From positions 1 to 20,007 of IMG/VR virus record IMGVR_UViG_3300009786_000122: DNA of 20,007 nt; one strand, written 5' to 3'. Origin of the DNA: a virus. A program made the position numbers and the translations under genes. The notes below the pieces were generated by a model that was not told the DNA's origin, did no database searches, and saw only the letters and a program-made list of their open reading frames with translations. This document shows positions 13,329-20,007 of the stretch, piece by piece. Every line of letters begins with the position of its first letter. The first letter of the stretch is position 1.

Positions 13329-14324
13329 AAGGTAAGCAGCAGCTCGCTGTTCCAAACTCTTCCAATCAAGCTTGCCATCCTTCCGCATAAAACTTCCGGG
13401 TTTGGTTTGCTCAGATGGGGGAACAGGCGAACCAGATGGTGGTCCCATTTTGGCACGGGCCTTCGCGACCTCTTGCCGTTTGATGTGATCCGTACTTGTA
13501 GCCCGTACCCGATCAGACCATTCCTTCGCCACTGTTTCTGTGTAGTCAATGGCTTGGTCAATAGACTGTGGGTCAAGCTGTGCAACTTGGTATCGAATAG
13601 ATTCTTCTGCGTAGGGAATAACATCCCGCAGAAATTTATAATCATCCTTTTCCAACGTCGCATTAAGTCCAGCCGTAAATCGATGCGCATCAGCCTGTTG
13701 AATCTGTTCATTCTTCAGCTCTTGCCCAGCGTTCTGCAACTGCGACATAAATTGCTGCTGCTGCTGAGTTTGCTGTGTCGAGAGCTGTTGCTGAAACGCG
13801 GCGAGTGATTGCTGTACTTCTCCGAGCGTGGCAATCTCATTTGGATCAGATGGTTTCTCCGATGTCACGTCCTTTGTTGGACGAGCAGCGGTTTGCATTT
13901 GCTCCTGCGCATAGGCAATCATTTCTGCCTGTCGCTGGAGTTCAGCAGCCCGTTGCGTAAACACCTGTTCCGCTTCCTGACGCTGTTGGGACAGCGTTTG
14001 CATACGTCTTGTAAACGCAGCTTCTCGTTGAATCCCGCCCTTGTATTCCGCGTAGGGGACGGTTTCTTCGACGCCATCAATTTTGACACGCACAAGCGCA
14101 TCGTCAGGAATATCTACAACTTGATCATGAGATCCGGTTACAGTCGGTGTGCCTGCAAGTGCCGAATCCGGGAGGTCAGAGGGTGCAGATGTGGCAACAT
14201 CCTGGAGCGGTTCCGCCGTATCCGCTGTCGGATCTGCCATATGTTCCATTGCTTTCTCATGGAGTGAGTTGAAGTCAATGGTTGAGGGTTGCAACGAATC
14301 GGGAGTGCTAATTACATCAGACAT
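13320..14324 (-). CDS. Capsid scaffold (head-assembly) protein
   Basis: I set the start at ATG 14324 (334 residues, MSDVISTPDSLQP). The frame stays open to GTG 14354, but neither start has a clear ribosome site and the upstream ten residues look non-native. The N-terminal 80 residues are acidic and disordered. Then VRVKIDGVEETVPYAEYKGG and FTRRMQTLSQQRQEAEQ (about 78-120) match a phrase common in phage scaffold-type proteins. A long Gln/Glu/Ala coiled-coil region follows (about 105-215), with a poly-Gln patch near 183-191. The C-terminus is basic with a helical end (KLDWKSLEQRAAAYLDN), as scaffold proteins use a basic tail to contact the coat. The position directly upstream of the major capsid gene agrees. 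No protease motif is visible. Confidence 0.85.
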   Translation of the reverse strand: MSDVISTPDSLQPSTIDFNSLHEKAMEHMADPTADTAEPLQDVATSAPSDLPDSALAGTPTVTGSHDQVVDIPDDALVRVKIDGVEETVPYAEYKGGIQREAAFTRRMQTLSQQRQEAEQVFTQRAAELQRQAEMIAYAQEQMQTAARPTKDVTSEKPSDPNEIATLGEVQQSLAAFQQQLSTQQTQQQQQFMSQLQNAGQELKNEQIQQADAHRFTAGLNATLEKDDYKFLRDVIPYAEESIRYQVAQLDPQSIDQAIDYTETVAKEWSDRVRATSTDHIKRQEVAKARAKMGPPSGSPVPPSEQTKPGSFMRKDGKLDWKSLEQRAAAYLDN

Positions 14325-14468
14325 ACAAAAACGCGAGCTAGTGGCGAAGAACACGCCGTGCTAGAAACCCATCCTCTGGCTGCGCGGCCACTAAGGAGGG
14401 ACATCATCGAAAGGTGGGGAAAGTCTGTCAGGATGATGCCACTGACCTGGACTTACGCCGGGGCTCGG
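14325..14468 (-). other. 144-bp non-coding gap upstream of scaffold, possible structured leader
   Basis: This is the longest gap without a convincing gene. It holds a 7-bp inverted repeat, TAGTGGC (14339-14345) and GCCACTA (14387-14393), and a second one, CATCATC (14402-14408) and GATGATG (14432-14438). A TGGC/GCCA hairpin (about 14377-14390) overlaps the first. No U-tract was seen. The gap may separate the portal-side and capsid-side transcription units. Confidence 0.5.
14403..14431 (-). promoter_or_regulatory. Weak sigma70-like promoter candidate before scaffold
   Basis: On the minus strand CTGACA (14426-14431, five of six to the -35 consensus) is followed after 17 bases by GATGAT (14403-14408, four of six to the -10). 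It lies in the one sizeable gap of the window, upstream of the scaffold and capsid genes. A match this weak can arise by chance, and it overlaps an inverted repeat. Confidence 0.25.
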
Positions 14469-15386
14469 CTAGGCTACGCGTGCCCCGTAGAGTTCGTTCA
14501 CAATAAATTCTTTTAGCATGGCGTCTTCTTGACGCCGTTGCTTGTAATAGATATCCACTGTGCCTGTGATCGCAACACTGCTGGGAGCGGACTCCAGGGA
14601 GAAATCAAATTCGAACTGATTCGTCCCGGTTGCACTTAGCCAGATCGGGTCTGTCGTTTGCGCAACGCGCCCTTGCGCCCAGTGTTTGCCCTTCACCTGT
14701 AACGGTGGCACAACCACCGTTTTCAGCTTGACCCGCGCAATCGATTGTGCGAGAACGTCTCGGTAATCTAACGCGGGTGTCGCTACTGTGGGGACTGGAT
14801 CGATAACGGGGGTTGTGGCTCCCGTTCCGGCTGGTGGTTGGCCAAGTTCTTCAAGGATCGCGTTGCCGCGGTTGACAAACTTGGTGTATCCGGCAAGATC
14901 GACAACATTGTGTCCACCTTGCTGCCGTCTTGATGCTGCGGTAGTGGTTCCCGTTGCCGCTACAAGAGACGCACTTGAGTCAAGTGCGACAACAGCATTA
15001 TACCCTGTTGATGATATAATGTCAAGCGACGATGCGGCCCCTGTGAGCGCGCCTGTGGCACTAAAGGTTTCAAGGCCTGTCCCGGCAAGGATCGCCGCCG
15101 AGGTCGTCAGGGCTCCAGAGGCACTAAAGGTCTCTACAGCAGTCCCTGCGAGACTGGCAGCGGCGCCCGTCAGTGCGGCGGTCGCACTAAATGTCCCTAG
15201 CCCTGTGCCACTGACACTGGATGCGGCGGTGGTGAGCCCGACGGTGCCATGTGTCGCTGCATTGATGCCTGTCGCCGCTAAGGCGGGAAGTCCAAACCCT
15301 TGCGCGTCAAGTTTAAATTCGTTTAATCGGGCGGTATCAAATAGTGCCCGAGTCGAGGTGCCGACAGCCGCAGTTCCTTCTGCCAC
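14469..15386 (-). CDS. Repeat-containing virion protein candidate
   Basis: The 305-residue protein starts at GTG 15386, the only start codon after an in-frame stop upstream, and lacks a clear ribosome site. Residues 44-127 are about four tandem 21-residue Ala/Thr/Ser/Gly repeats, with TFSATGALTGAASSL as a typical unit. A Pro/Thr-rich linker (about 180-205) follows. The C-terminal region (about 205-290) is beta-rich (IARVKLKTVVVPPLQVKGKH, FEFDFSLESAPSSVAIT) and ends in a charged helix (QEDAMLKEFIVNELYG). The gene has no internal Met until near the end. Repeats plus a compact C-terminal domain suggest a fibrous or surface protein. The family is not recognised. An antisense frame is open here because of the repeat composition. 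Confidence 0.72.
   Translation of the reverse strand: MAEGTAAVGTSTRALFDTARLNEFKLDAQGFGLPALAATGINAATHGTVGLTTAASSVSGTGLGTFSATAALTGAAASLAGTAVETFSASGALTTSAAILAGTGLETFSATGALTGAASSLDIISSTGYNAVVALDSSASLVAATGTTTAASRRQQGGHNVVDLAGYTKFVNRGNAILEELGQPPAGTGATTPVIDPVPTVATPALDYRDVLAQSIARVKLKTVVVPPLQVKGKHWAQGRVAQTTDPIWLSATGTNQFEFDFSLESAPSSVAITGTVDIYYKQRRQEDAMLKEFIVNELYGARVA
15006..15257 (-). repeat. Tandem 63-bp (21-residue) coding repeats
   Basis: The core GCACTAAA recurs at 15058, 15121 and 15184 on the plus strand, exactly 63 bases apart. The encoded units T65-E85, T86-E106 and T107-T127 share TFSA[T/S][G/A]ALT. A degenerate copy precedes them (44-64). The repeat is in frame, so copy number could vary without breaking the gene. 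Confidence 0.8.
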
Positions 15387-15417
15387 TAGACGAGTTCACG
15401 AACGGTGTTGCCGTGCG

Positions 15418-15603
15418 TCAGGGTGTCGTCCATGTGTCCGTCGCTGGGTTATAGACATCGCCACCCTGCACCGGCGGTGACACGCTGGTCGTGTCGATAA
15501 ATAGATAGCTCGAATCAGGCTCAACTGGCATGTCGGCGTCGATCCCGACCCATGTCGCGTAGCACACATAATCGCTGGTTTTGGTTTGCGCTTGTGTTTT
15601 CAT
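15418..15603 (-). CDS. Small protein of unknown function
   Basis: The 61-residue protein starts at ATG 15603 in an ATGA overlap with the preceding gene, which argues for coupled translation. It is acidic with Tyr, Trp and Cys residues (SDYVCYATWVGIDADMP) and ends GGDVYNPATDTWTTP, a phrase like those at the ends of small fibre or linker domains. No membrane segment and no recognised family. Its retention in a tight operon supports a real gene. Confidence 0.65.
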   Translation of the reverse strand: MKTQAQTKTSDYVCYATWVGIDADMPVEPDSSYLFIDTTSVSPPVQGGDVYNPATDTWTTP

Positions 15604-16232
15604 GCGAGTAGCTCTTTCTCTTTCTCTGCGTGCGGCAGTAGTGCCGCTTGTATATCGACCGCATCGTCATCGAGCGCACGTTGAATGCCCTCTGTGACGT
15701 GCGCTGGTGCGCCGGTCAACACCCAACGACCGTTCTCTAGCGTCAATTTACCGTGGATAGACCCATGGAAAGGCTCCAACGCGGTGCCGGTAATATCCAT
15801 TATGGCCTTCTCCATTGTTGGCCGAACAAATCGGGACGAACTCTGATTTGCGTCGATCTCTAGGCGTGATCGGTCCACTTGAATGTATTGCCGCATCTGC
15901 GCCGATTCGATTCCCGCACTGACGGTATCCCAGCGGTGGAAATGCTGATCGCCAATCGGCCAATGGAATTTGGTCACATCCACGCACACCGCACCCCCGT
16001 TGGGACAGTCATCCCACGCCGCCAAATCCCAGCAATGTTCATTCGTCTCGTATGGCGATCCTTCAGGTGTGATCATGCGCTGCGCGTCTTGTAGCCACGC
16101 ATTTAAGCCAATCATTCGCGCATCACCGACTTGCGCTAGTAGATGTGTCGGCGGTGACGGTAGTCGGCCCCTCCACTCACCAAGCCACTGTCCGTCGTCA
16201 AGTCGAAACCAGCACAAATGCCGCCACGTCAT
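15600..16232 (-). CDS. Protein of unknown function in the portal-scaffold block
   Basis: I place the start at ATG 16232, in a TGATG overlap with the upstream stop and with AGGA nine bases upstream, rather than at the in-frame ATG 16268. The 210-residue protein is Trp/His-rich (MTWRHLCWFRLDDGQWLGEW, FHWPIGDQHFHRWDTVSAG). It appears to have a soluble N-terminal domain, an amphipathic middle and a charged C-terminal helix (ALLPHAEKEKELLA). Cys residues are scattered and form no clear metal site. It differs in composition from the beta-rich neighbours, so it may have an enzymatic or chaperone role. I recognise no family. Confidence 0.75.
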   Translation of the reverse strand: MTWRHLCWFRLDDGQWLGEWRGRLPSPPTHLLAQVGDARMIGLNAWLQDAQRMITPEGSPYETNEHCWDLAAWDDCPNGGAVCVDVTKFHWPIGDQHFHRWDTVSAGIESAQMRQYIQVDRSRLEIDANQSSSRFVRPTMEKAIMDITGTALEPFHGSIHGKLTLENGRWVLTGAPAHVTEGIQRALDDDAVDIQAALLPHAEKEKELLA

Positions 16233-16645
16233 CAGAACAGTTCCTGAATCACCCAGCCAGCCGTGCATGTTCCCAGCGGGTCGTAGAACCGCAGCCGCGT
16301 CATCGTCAACGTCGTCGTGCCGGTGATCGCGATTCTCGCGAGGGTCTGTCCGTCAGGCACATTGGTGTCATTGCCATAGGCGTACCCCAGATACCCCTCC
16401 TTGCTCTGGGTGAGGCTCACCGATGCGATAGTGGCCGTCGCTGTCATATCGGTAGTGCCGTCAACTAACGAGACCGTGCCTCGCTGCGTTGCACTTTCGA
16501 GGACACTGTAGCTACCGGCTGTGAGGCTAAAGCCTGTTTTGTCGCTGACCGCGGCGGTGAAGCCCGTTTTGGTATTTACTTCTACTAAACGATTTGCGAC
16601 GGGCTGTTGCGTCCAAAGTTGGTTCGCACTTATCCCCGACTTCAT
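16232..16645 (-). CDS. Small beta-rich virion protein candidate
   Basis: The 137-residue protein starts at ATG 16645 within an ATGA overlap with the upstream stop. After a short helix (SANQLWTQQPVANRLVEVNT) the chain is Thr/Ser/Gly-rich and beta-forming (VSDKTGFSLTAGSYSVLES, RGTVSLVDGTTDMTATATIA, TTTLTMTRLRFYDP). No membrane helix or signal peptide. The sequence looks like a one-domain decoration or fibre protein. Tight coupling to the next and previous genes suggests a fixed stoichiometric group. No family is recognised. Confidence 0.75.
   Translation of the reverse strand: MKSGISANQLWTQQPVANRLVEVNTKTGFTAAVSDKTGFSLTAGSYSVLESATQRGTVSLVDGTTDMTATATIASVSLTQSKEGYLGYAYGNDTNVPDGQTLARIAITGTTTLTMTRLRFYDPLGTCTAGWVIQELF
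16242..16245 (-). promoter_or_regulatory. Ribosome binding site deciding ATG 16232
   Basis: AGGA on the minus strand, nine bases before the ATG within the TGATG junction, supports the start at 16232 instead of the upstream in-frame ATG 16268, which would overlap the previous gene by 37 bases. Confidence 0.6.
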
Positions 16646-17010
16646 GGGGTCACTCTCATCACATAGCCAGATAGGACGATCACATTCCCCGTCACGGCGA
16701 AGGCCCTGACCGTGAGGGCGGCGCTTCCATTGCCCAAGAGAATCTGGCCGTCCACGACAAGTGTATGCCCAGTTTTGGCCGTAATTGTCTGCACAATGTT
16801 TTGGTCAGGCACCGTGGCCCCGCCGAACTCGACCGTCAAGACGACATCCGCCGAGTGCCCGTTGTAGGCCCAGATCGACAAACGGTCGATGATTGTGGCG
16901 CTAGTGCCGGTCGTGTGGATCAGTGTCCCAGCCGTCGAAGTCGCGACGACCTTGACACCTTGCCCTTGAGTGCTGCCGCTGAACGGGATAAGTGCTGTCG
17001 CATTTGCCAT
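16642..17010 (-). CDS. Small beta-sandwich-like structural protein candidate
   Basis: The 122-residue protein starts at ATG 17010, four bases after the previous stop, with GGTGG eight bases upstream. Alternating hydrophobic stretches such as GVKVVATSTAGTLIHTTG, ADVVLTVEFGGATVP and GHTLVVDGQILLGNG indicate one all-beta domain, ending VIVLSGYVMRV. The pattern is common among small phage proteins annotated only as structural or hypothetical. A head-decoration or collar role would fit the place after the portal, by inference. Confidence 0.75.
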   Translation of the reverse strand: MANATALIPFSGSTQGQGVKVVATSTAGTLIHTTGTSATIIDRLSIWAYNGHSADVVLTVEFGGATVPDQNIVQTITAKTGHTLVVDGQILLGNGSAALTVRAFAVTGNVIVLSGYVMRVTP

Positions 17011-17013
17011 TAG

Positions 17014-17292
17014 TTAGTCCACCATCGCTTCAATTTGGAGAAAGTCATTTCCGCCTGCGGCAGCCGATGTCCACGCAGAGCCTGAACTGGTGAGCACATT
17101 TCCAGATGTTCCTGGGGCAATGCGCCCTAGCTGTGTTGCGCTGGATGCGACGATCACATCCCCCGTCGCTTGACTTGCGATCGAGACGGCTCCGGCATAA
17201 ATGGCAACTGGATTTGCAACGACATCGGCATTCCAAATCGTTGCCGTCACCGCATCACCTGATGATCGTGTTGAGGGGGGATTATAGGCCAT
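17014..17292 (-). CDS. Small fibre-like protein
   Basis: The 92-residue protein starts at ATG 17292, seven bases after the previous stop. It opens PPSTRSSGDAVTATIWNADV and has ATGDVIVASSATQLGRIAPG followed by TSGNVLTSSGSAWTSA. This G-D-hydrophobic ... L-x-R ... G-x-x-G-x-x-L ... W pattern is the repeat found along many phage tail fibres. Here only about one and a half units are present, so it could be a short fibre, a spike base or an eroded fibre fragment. The final QIEAMVD is a short helix. It is unusual next to the portal. Confidence 0.7.
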   Translation of the reverse strand: MAYNPPSTRSSGDAVTATIWNADVVANPVAIYAGAVSIASQATGDVIVASSATQLGRIAPGTSGNVLTSSGSAWTSAAAGGNDFLQIEAMVD

Positions 17293-17298
17293 ACGCTC

Positions 17299-17706
17299 TT
17301 AACCCTTATTTTCGGTATACGTAAAGGCGGTGATGCTTACCGCAGACCCCGAGCTAATGGCGACGGAATTCAACACCATATCTGCCGAGGATGTGCCGAC
17401 CGTGCCATCAAACACGACTGATGAGCCATCCGATTTGAGTGTGCGAAACCATGTCGCCGTCCCTGTGGCATCGGCACTTGAGTCTGACGTAATCGCTCCA
17501 GCTGTTGAGACCCCACTTGACGACGATCCAAATGCGGTGGACGCAAATCTCAATTCGGCCAACAGGGTATTCCCGGACAGGGCAGTATCTGCCGTGGAGG
17601 GCTGTGTTCCCGTGTAAATACGAATGTAGCCTGTGTTTAACAGTGCGCACACGGCGTCGCCACCCGCGACGACGGCTGCGTTAGATCGCTTTGGATTTAG
17701 AGCCAT
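17299..17706 (-). CDS. Small virion-structural candidate following portal
   Basis: The 135-residue protein starts at ATG 17706, sharing TAATG with the portal stop. AAGGAG lies ten bases upstream, near the end of the portal gene. The N-terminus (PKRSNAAVVAGGDAVCALLN) is a short helix leading to TGYIRIYTGTQP, and the remaining 100 residues are Ser/Thr/Gly/Ala-rich beta strands ending VSITAFTYTENKG. I recognise this SNAA...DAVxALLNxGxxRIYxGTQP opening as a recurrent phage hypothetical found beside structural genes, but its function is not known to me. Translational coupling with the portal suggests a portal-proximal or head-surface role. Confidence 0.8.
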   Translation of the reverse strand: MALNPKRSNAAVVAGGDAVCALLNTGYIRIYTGTQPSTADTALSGNTLLAELRFASTAFGSSSSGVSTAGAITSDSSADATGTATWFRTLKSDGSSVVFDGTVGTSSADMVLNSVAISSGSAVSITAFTYTENKG

Positions 17707-19922
17707 TAGGATGTTTCTCCTTCAGAAGACAGCCCGACCGGTTGTGGTTCAATACCTTCAATCAGGCCCGTGTCAGGATTTCGTTTCACGGTGTAGCGCA
17801 CCGGGATTCGTAGATCGTTATTAATAACCGTTGTGGCAGGTTGCGTCGACAACGGCGGAATTTCTAGGTCGGTTGGCGGTTCCAGTTCAAGAGAAGGCTC
17901 AGGTAAAATCGTGGACAGCATTTCAATAATCGCCGGTTCTAGCCCAAATTCACGACTCATCATTTTGGCGTCATCCGGGTTGATATAGCACAGATGCACT
18001 AAGGTATGAAAGACATTCATGGCCCACTGGGTATGTTCCCATGATGCTGTTTCCGTGGACTTGAACAAGTCAATGTGCGCATCCCAATGGAGTTGATGGT
18101 TTTCCCACGGTTGGGGTTTCGGCAAGCGCCCATTTTCCAACATCGTAATGTTTTCGAGCTGGGCTTGTTCCTGATCTCGCTGATCACGCTCAATTTCGAA
18201 TTCACTAAAGGACATCTGGAGCATGTCCTGCACACGCTTCTGTGTTTTGGGATCTGGGGGCGGGCCAAAGAGTCCTTCAGTAAACATCTGACGAATTTGG
18301 TCCATCCTGGCGGTGCGCAGCTGCGGCATCATCGTATCGGGTTCGATACTGATGTCGGCATGCTCGTCAATCGTGGCCCGAGAAAATTCATAAATTTCCG
18401 GGATGTTTGACCTGCCTGCGATGGAGACCATACGTGGTACGTCGTAGAACTCCTTCATCAAGTGCCGCACTTTGACATAGGCTTCCTCCAGCGCCATCGC
18501 ATTCCGTTGGATCGTGGGACCATGGACTTGATCGGCGGCTTCCTGCAACAAGGAGGTCTGGAATCCTGAGGATGCACCACCTGCACCGCCCATCGCGGAT
18601 GGGTAGATCAAGGTGATATCGTCCATCTCCTTCCGAATCATTTGGAGGATATTCCACGCATCCCCAATGACGGACGCGGGCTGCAAGAACATTGGCATAG
18701 GGATTCCCGGAATCCAATTCACGTTCAAGCGTTCTCCCGCCTCGGAGGTATACGCATCGTCTGAGAGGTTCAACTGCTTGGGCACCACGAGCTTCGGGAA
18801 GAAGTGCATGGCGAGATTCTCGCCCATCTTCGAGCGATATTCGTTGTATTCCGACTGCAAGCCAATCATGCGTTCCACAAACGCATCAGGCCAGTATTGC
18901 CCAGGGGCCGCGTCATCGCAGAGTTCCACAAAGGGATACGGATTCCGTGTCAGGTGCGTAAAGTTTCCAGGAATCGATTCCTGCTTGTGCAGCAGTCTAT
19001 GTCCAGCGACCACGATGTAACAACCATGCTCATATTTGGCATTGGGGGCAATAAATCGCTCAATCATCAGCGCATGCGTCGGCAACGTGTCGTCGGTATC
19101 AACCGCACTCCGACTTGCCATCCCCTGTTGCCGTGTGCCCAGATCGGCAATCTGACGCTGGTAGAAAAAGAGATCGATGTCTCCTGATTCTGCGGGGATC
19201 GCTCCCTTCTCTAGGCCATACTTCTTTTCAATCTCGTCACAGGGCTGTAAGCGCACTCGCAAGATTTCTGGCTGATTCGCCATCATATCAATGCCGGGAT
19301 CTGCTGGCAGTATTTCAAATGCCGAACAAAACTCGACTTCGACTTCGCCCGTGATGGGTTCAAGCTTTGAATCGAGCTTGGTTGGAGCATGTGAGATGGC
19401 ATCTTCATCCCAGCGTATCGACCAGAACGCTTTTCCGGTCAGGGGCACCCATTGCATGGCTTGCACCCACTTCGAGCGCAGCGCCGCCTTCCGGGTGTAA
19501 TACTGAAGAGCCTTTTGCGAGGCATTCGCATTGAAGATGTCTTCTCGGTCTGTTGTCGCAGGGACCACCGTGGGATTCGGTGGAATCCTGGTGTATTTGG
19601 CGACACGCGCCACATACTTCGGCTTAATATGGTTAATTCTGAACCGTTTCCGGTGGGCAGGCTCGCGTTTGACCTCTAATCGGCTCAGATCGGCGTTCCA
19701 TCGCACATCGGGGAATCCCCGCAGCGCAGACGCGTTCAAATACCACTGCACCTCATACGGACGGCGCAACTGCCGTCGTGTATCATACGCATTGATGGTT
19801 TCGGTGACAATCGTGGCTTCTTTTAATGCTTTCTTATCAGAATCCGCTTTTGTCGTTACGGGTTCTCCGTCTGTGACGGGCCCTACCAGCTCAATCTTCT
19901 TTGGCGGTGTCTCGTCAGGCAT
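17706..19922 (-). CDS. Portal protein
   Basis: The start is placed at ATG 19922, with AAGGG seven bases upstream and an 8-bp overlap with the previous frame. The GTG at 19940 would add six odd residues. The 738-residue product fits large P22/T7-type podovirus portals, which form the dodecameric ring at the DNA entry vertex. Supporting stretches are RRPYEVQWYLNAS and the Arg/Lys-rich KRFRINHIKPKYVARVAKY, then NPYPFVEL...QYWPDAFVERMIGLQSEYN (327-360). Next come EMDDITLIYPSAMGGAGGASSG, the long helical stem region and a Gln/Glu-rich C-terminal helix (ERDQRDQEQAQLE). A Pro-rich acidic tail may be flexible. The proline/acid N-terminus is probably disordered. Its position at the head of the structural operon agrees. 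Confidence 0.9.
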   Translation of the reverse strand: MPDETPPKKIELVGPVTDGEPVTTKADSDKKALKEATIVTETINAYDTRRQLRRPYEVQWYLNASALRGFPDVRWNADLSRLEVKREPAHRKRFRINHIKPKYVARVAKYTRIPPNPTVVPATTDREDIFNANASQKALQYYTRKAALRSKWVQAMQWVPLTGKAFWSIRWDEDAISHAPTKLDSKLEPITGEVEVEFCSAFEILPADPGIDMMANQPEILRVRLQPCDEIEKKYGLEKGAIPAESGDIDLFFYQRQIADLGTRQQGMASRSAVDTDDTLPTHALMIERFIAPNAKYEHGCYIVVAGHRLLHKQESIPGNFTHLTRNPYPFVELCDDAAPGQYWPDAFVERMIGLQSEYNEYRSKMGENLAMHFFPKLVVPKQLNLSDDAYTSEAGERLNVNWIPGIPMPMFLQPASVIGDAWNILQMIRKEMDDITLIYPSAMGGAGGASSGFQTSLLQEAADQVHGPTIQRNAMALEEAYVKVRHLMKEFYDVPRMVSIAGRSNIPEIYEFSRATIDEHADISIEPDTMMPQLRTARMDQIRQMFTEGLFGPPPDPKTQKRVQDMLQMSFSEFEIERDQRDQEQAQLENITMLENGRLPKPQPWENHQLHWDAHIDLFKSTETASWEHTQWAMNVFHTLVHLCYINPDDAKMMSREFGLEPAIIEMLSTILPEPSLELEPPTDLEIPPLSTQPATTVINNDLRIPVRYTVKRNPDTGLIEGIEPQPVGLSSEGETS

Positions 19923-20007
19923 TTGGCAACCCTTCCCCACGTAACATGTGCTCCGCTATGGAGGGAAGCATGACATCCCACTCTTCCGCTTCCCGCGCTT
20001 CTTTCAA
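19915..20007 (-). CDS. C-terminal end of an upstream gene (terminase position)
   Basis: A frame entering from the right edge gives 30 residues, including AREAEEWDVMLPSIAEHMLRG and ending GLPNA, then TGA at 19915-19917. It overlaps the portal start by 8 bp, the same style of junction as elsewhere in the window. The helical, acidic composition looks like a real protein end. The gene directly before a portal is usually the large terminase subunit, but these 30 residues carry no diagnostic motif, so the identity is inferred from order only. Another frame is also open over this short stretch, which lowers confidence. Confidence 0.5.
   Translation of the reverse strand: MKEAREAEEWDVMLPSIAEHMLRGEGLPNA

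Noticed and set aside
13265-13711. Alternative minus-strand frame of 148 codons inside the scaffold gene
   Set aside because: It overlaps the coiled-coil scaffold and the capsid start, is Arg/Leu-rich with no domain, and the scaffold frame has the clear family phrase.
14322-14418. Short minus-strand frame (about 31 codons) in the 144-bp gap
   Set aside because: No ribosome site, no protein-like composition, and the frame runs into the scaffold start.
14788-15480. Plus-strand open frame of 230 codons, Ala/Val/Pro-rich
   Set aside because: It is the antisense of the repeat-containing gene and crosses the next gene. The repeats explain the lack of stops, and the minus-strand protein has domain-like structure.

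Overview
This window is a stretch of the structural (late) module of a tailed double-stranded DNA phage or prophage. Every gene I can support lies on the minus strand, so it reads from right to left. The genes are tightly packed, with many TAATG, ATGA and TGATG start/stop overlaps. A P22/T7-type portal, a scaffold, a HK97-fold-type coat protein, an adaptor-like protein and a nozzle/hub-like protein, with no tape-measure, tail-tube or sheath gene, point to a podovirus-like (short-tailed) virion. The host cannot be read from the sequence. No tRNA, integrase, transposase or CRISPR array was seen.

Layout in transcription order. At the right edge is the last 30 codons of an upstream gene (terminase would be the usual neighbour), followed by the portal (17706-19922). 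Between the portal and the scaffold lies an unusual block of seven small to mid-size genes (14469-17706), several with beta-rich, Gly/Ser/Thr/Ala-rich fibre- or decoration-like sequence. After a 144-bp gap come the scaffold (13320-14324), the major capsid protein (12037-13275) and a small decoration-like protein (11569-11967). Hairpins lie between scaffold and capsid and just after the capsid gene, and a textbook intrinsic terminator follows the decoration-like gene. The connector/tail part follows: a zinc-ribbon protein (10961-11512), a small structural candidate (10583-10957), the adaptor (9635-10576), the nozzle/hub (7456-9642) and fibre-like small genes (6195-7463).

Next is a probable lysis cassette (5044-6195): two very small proteins, one a membrane anchor with a charged helix, then a holin-like protein, then a DUF5675 protein carrying a His/Ser-Gly-Cys signature. 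The left end (1-5146) holds five consecutive genes of low-complexity, Gln/Ala/Gly/Pro-rich proteins. By position they are the best candidates for internal virion (ejection) or other virion-associated proteins, and none is recognised by sequence.

The most notable observation is a nine-residue motif, roughly [R/Y][N/D]x[L/I/V][M/Q][N/S]AIL, found once in each of four consecutive left-end genes that are otherwise dissimilar. Two of them also share a KKKAPK block. This suggests a common docking, processing or packaging signal for a set of co-assembled proteins. Several starts were moved downstream of the longest possible reading frame because a Shine-Dalgarno and a start/stop overlap point to an internal ATG or GTG.
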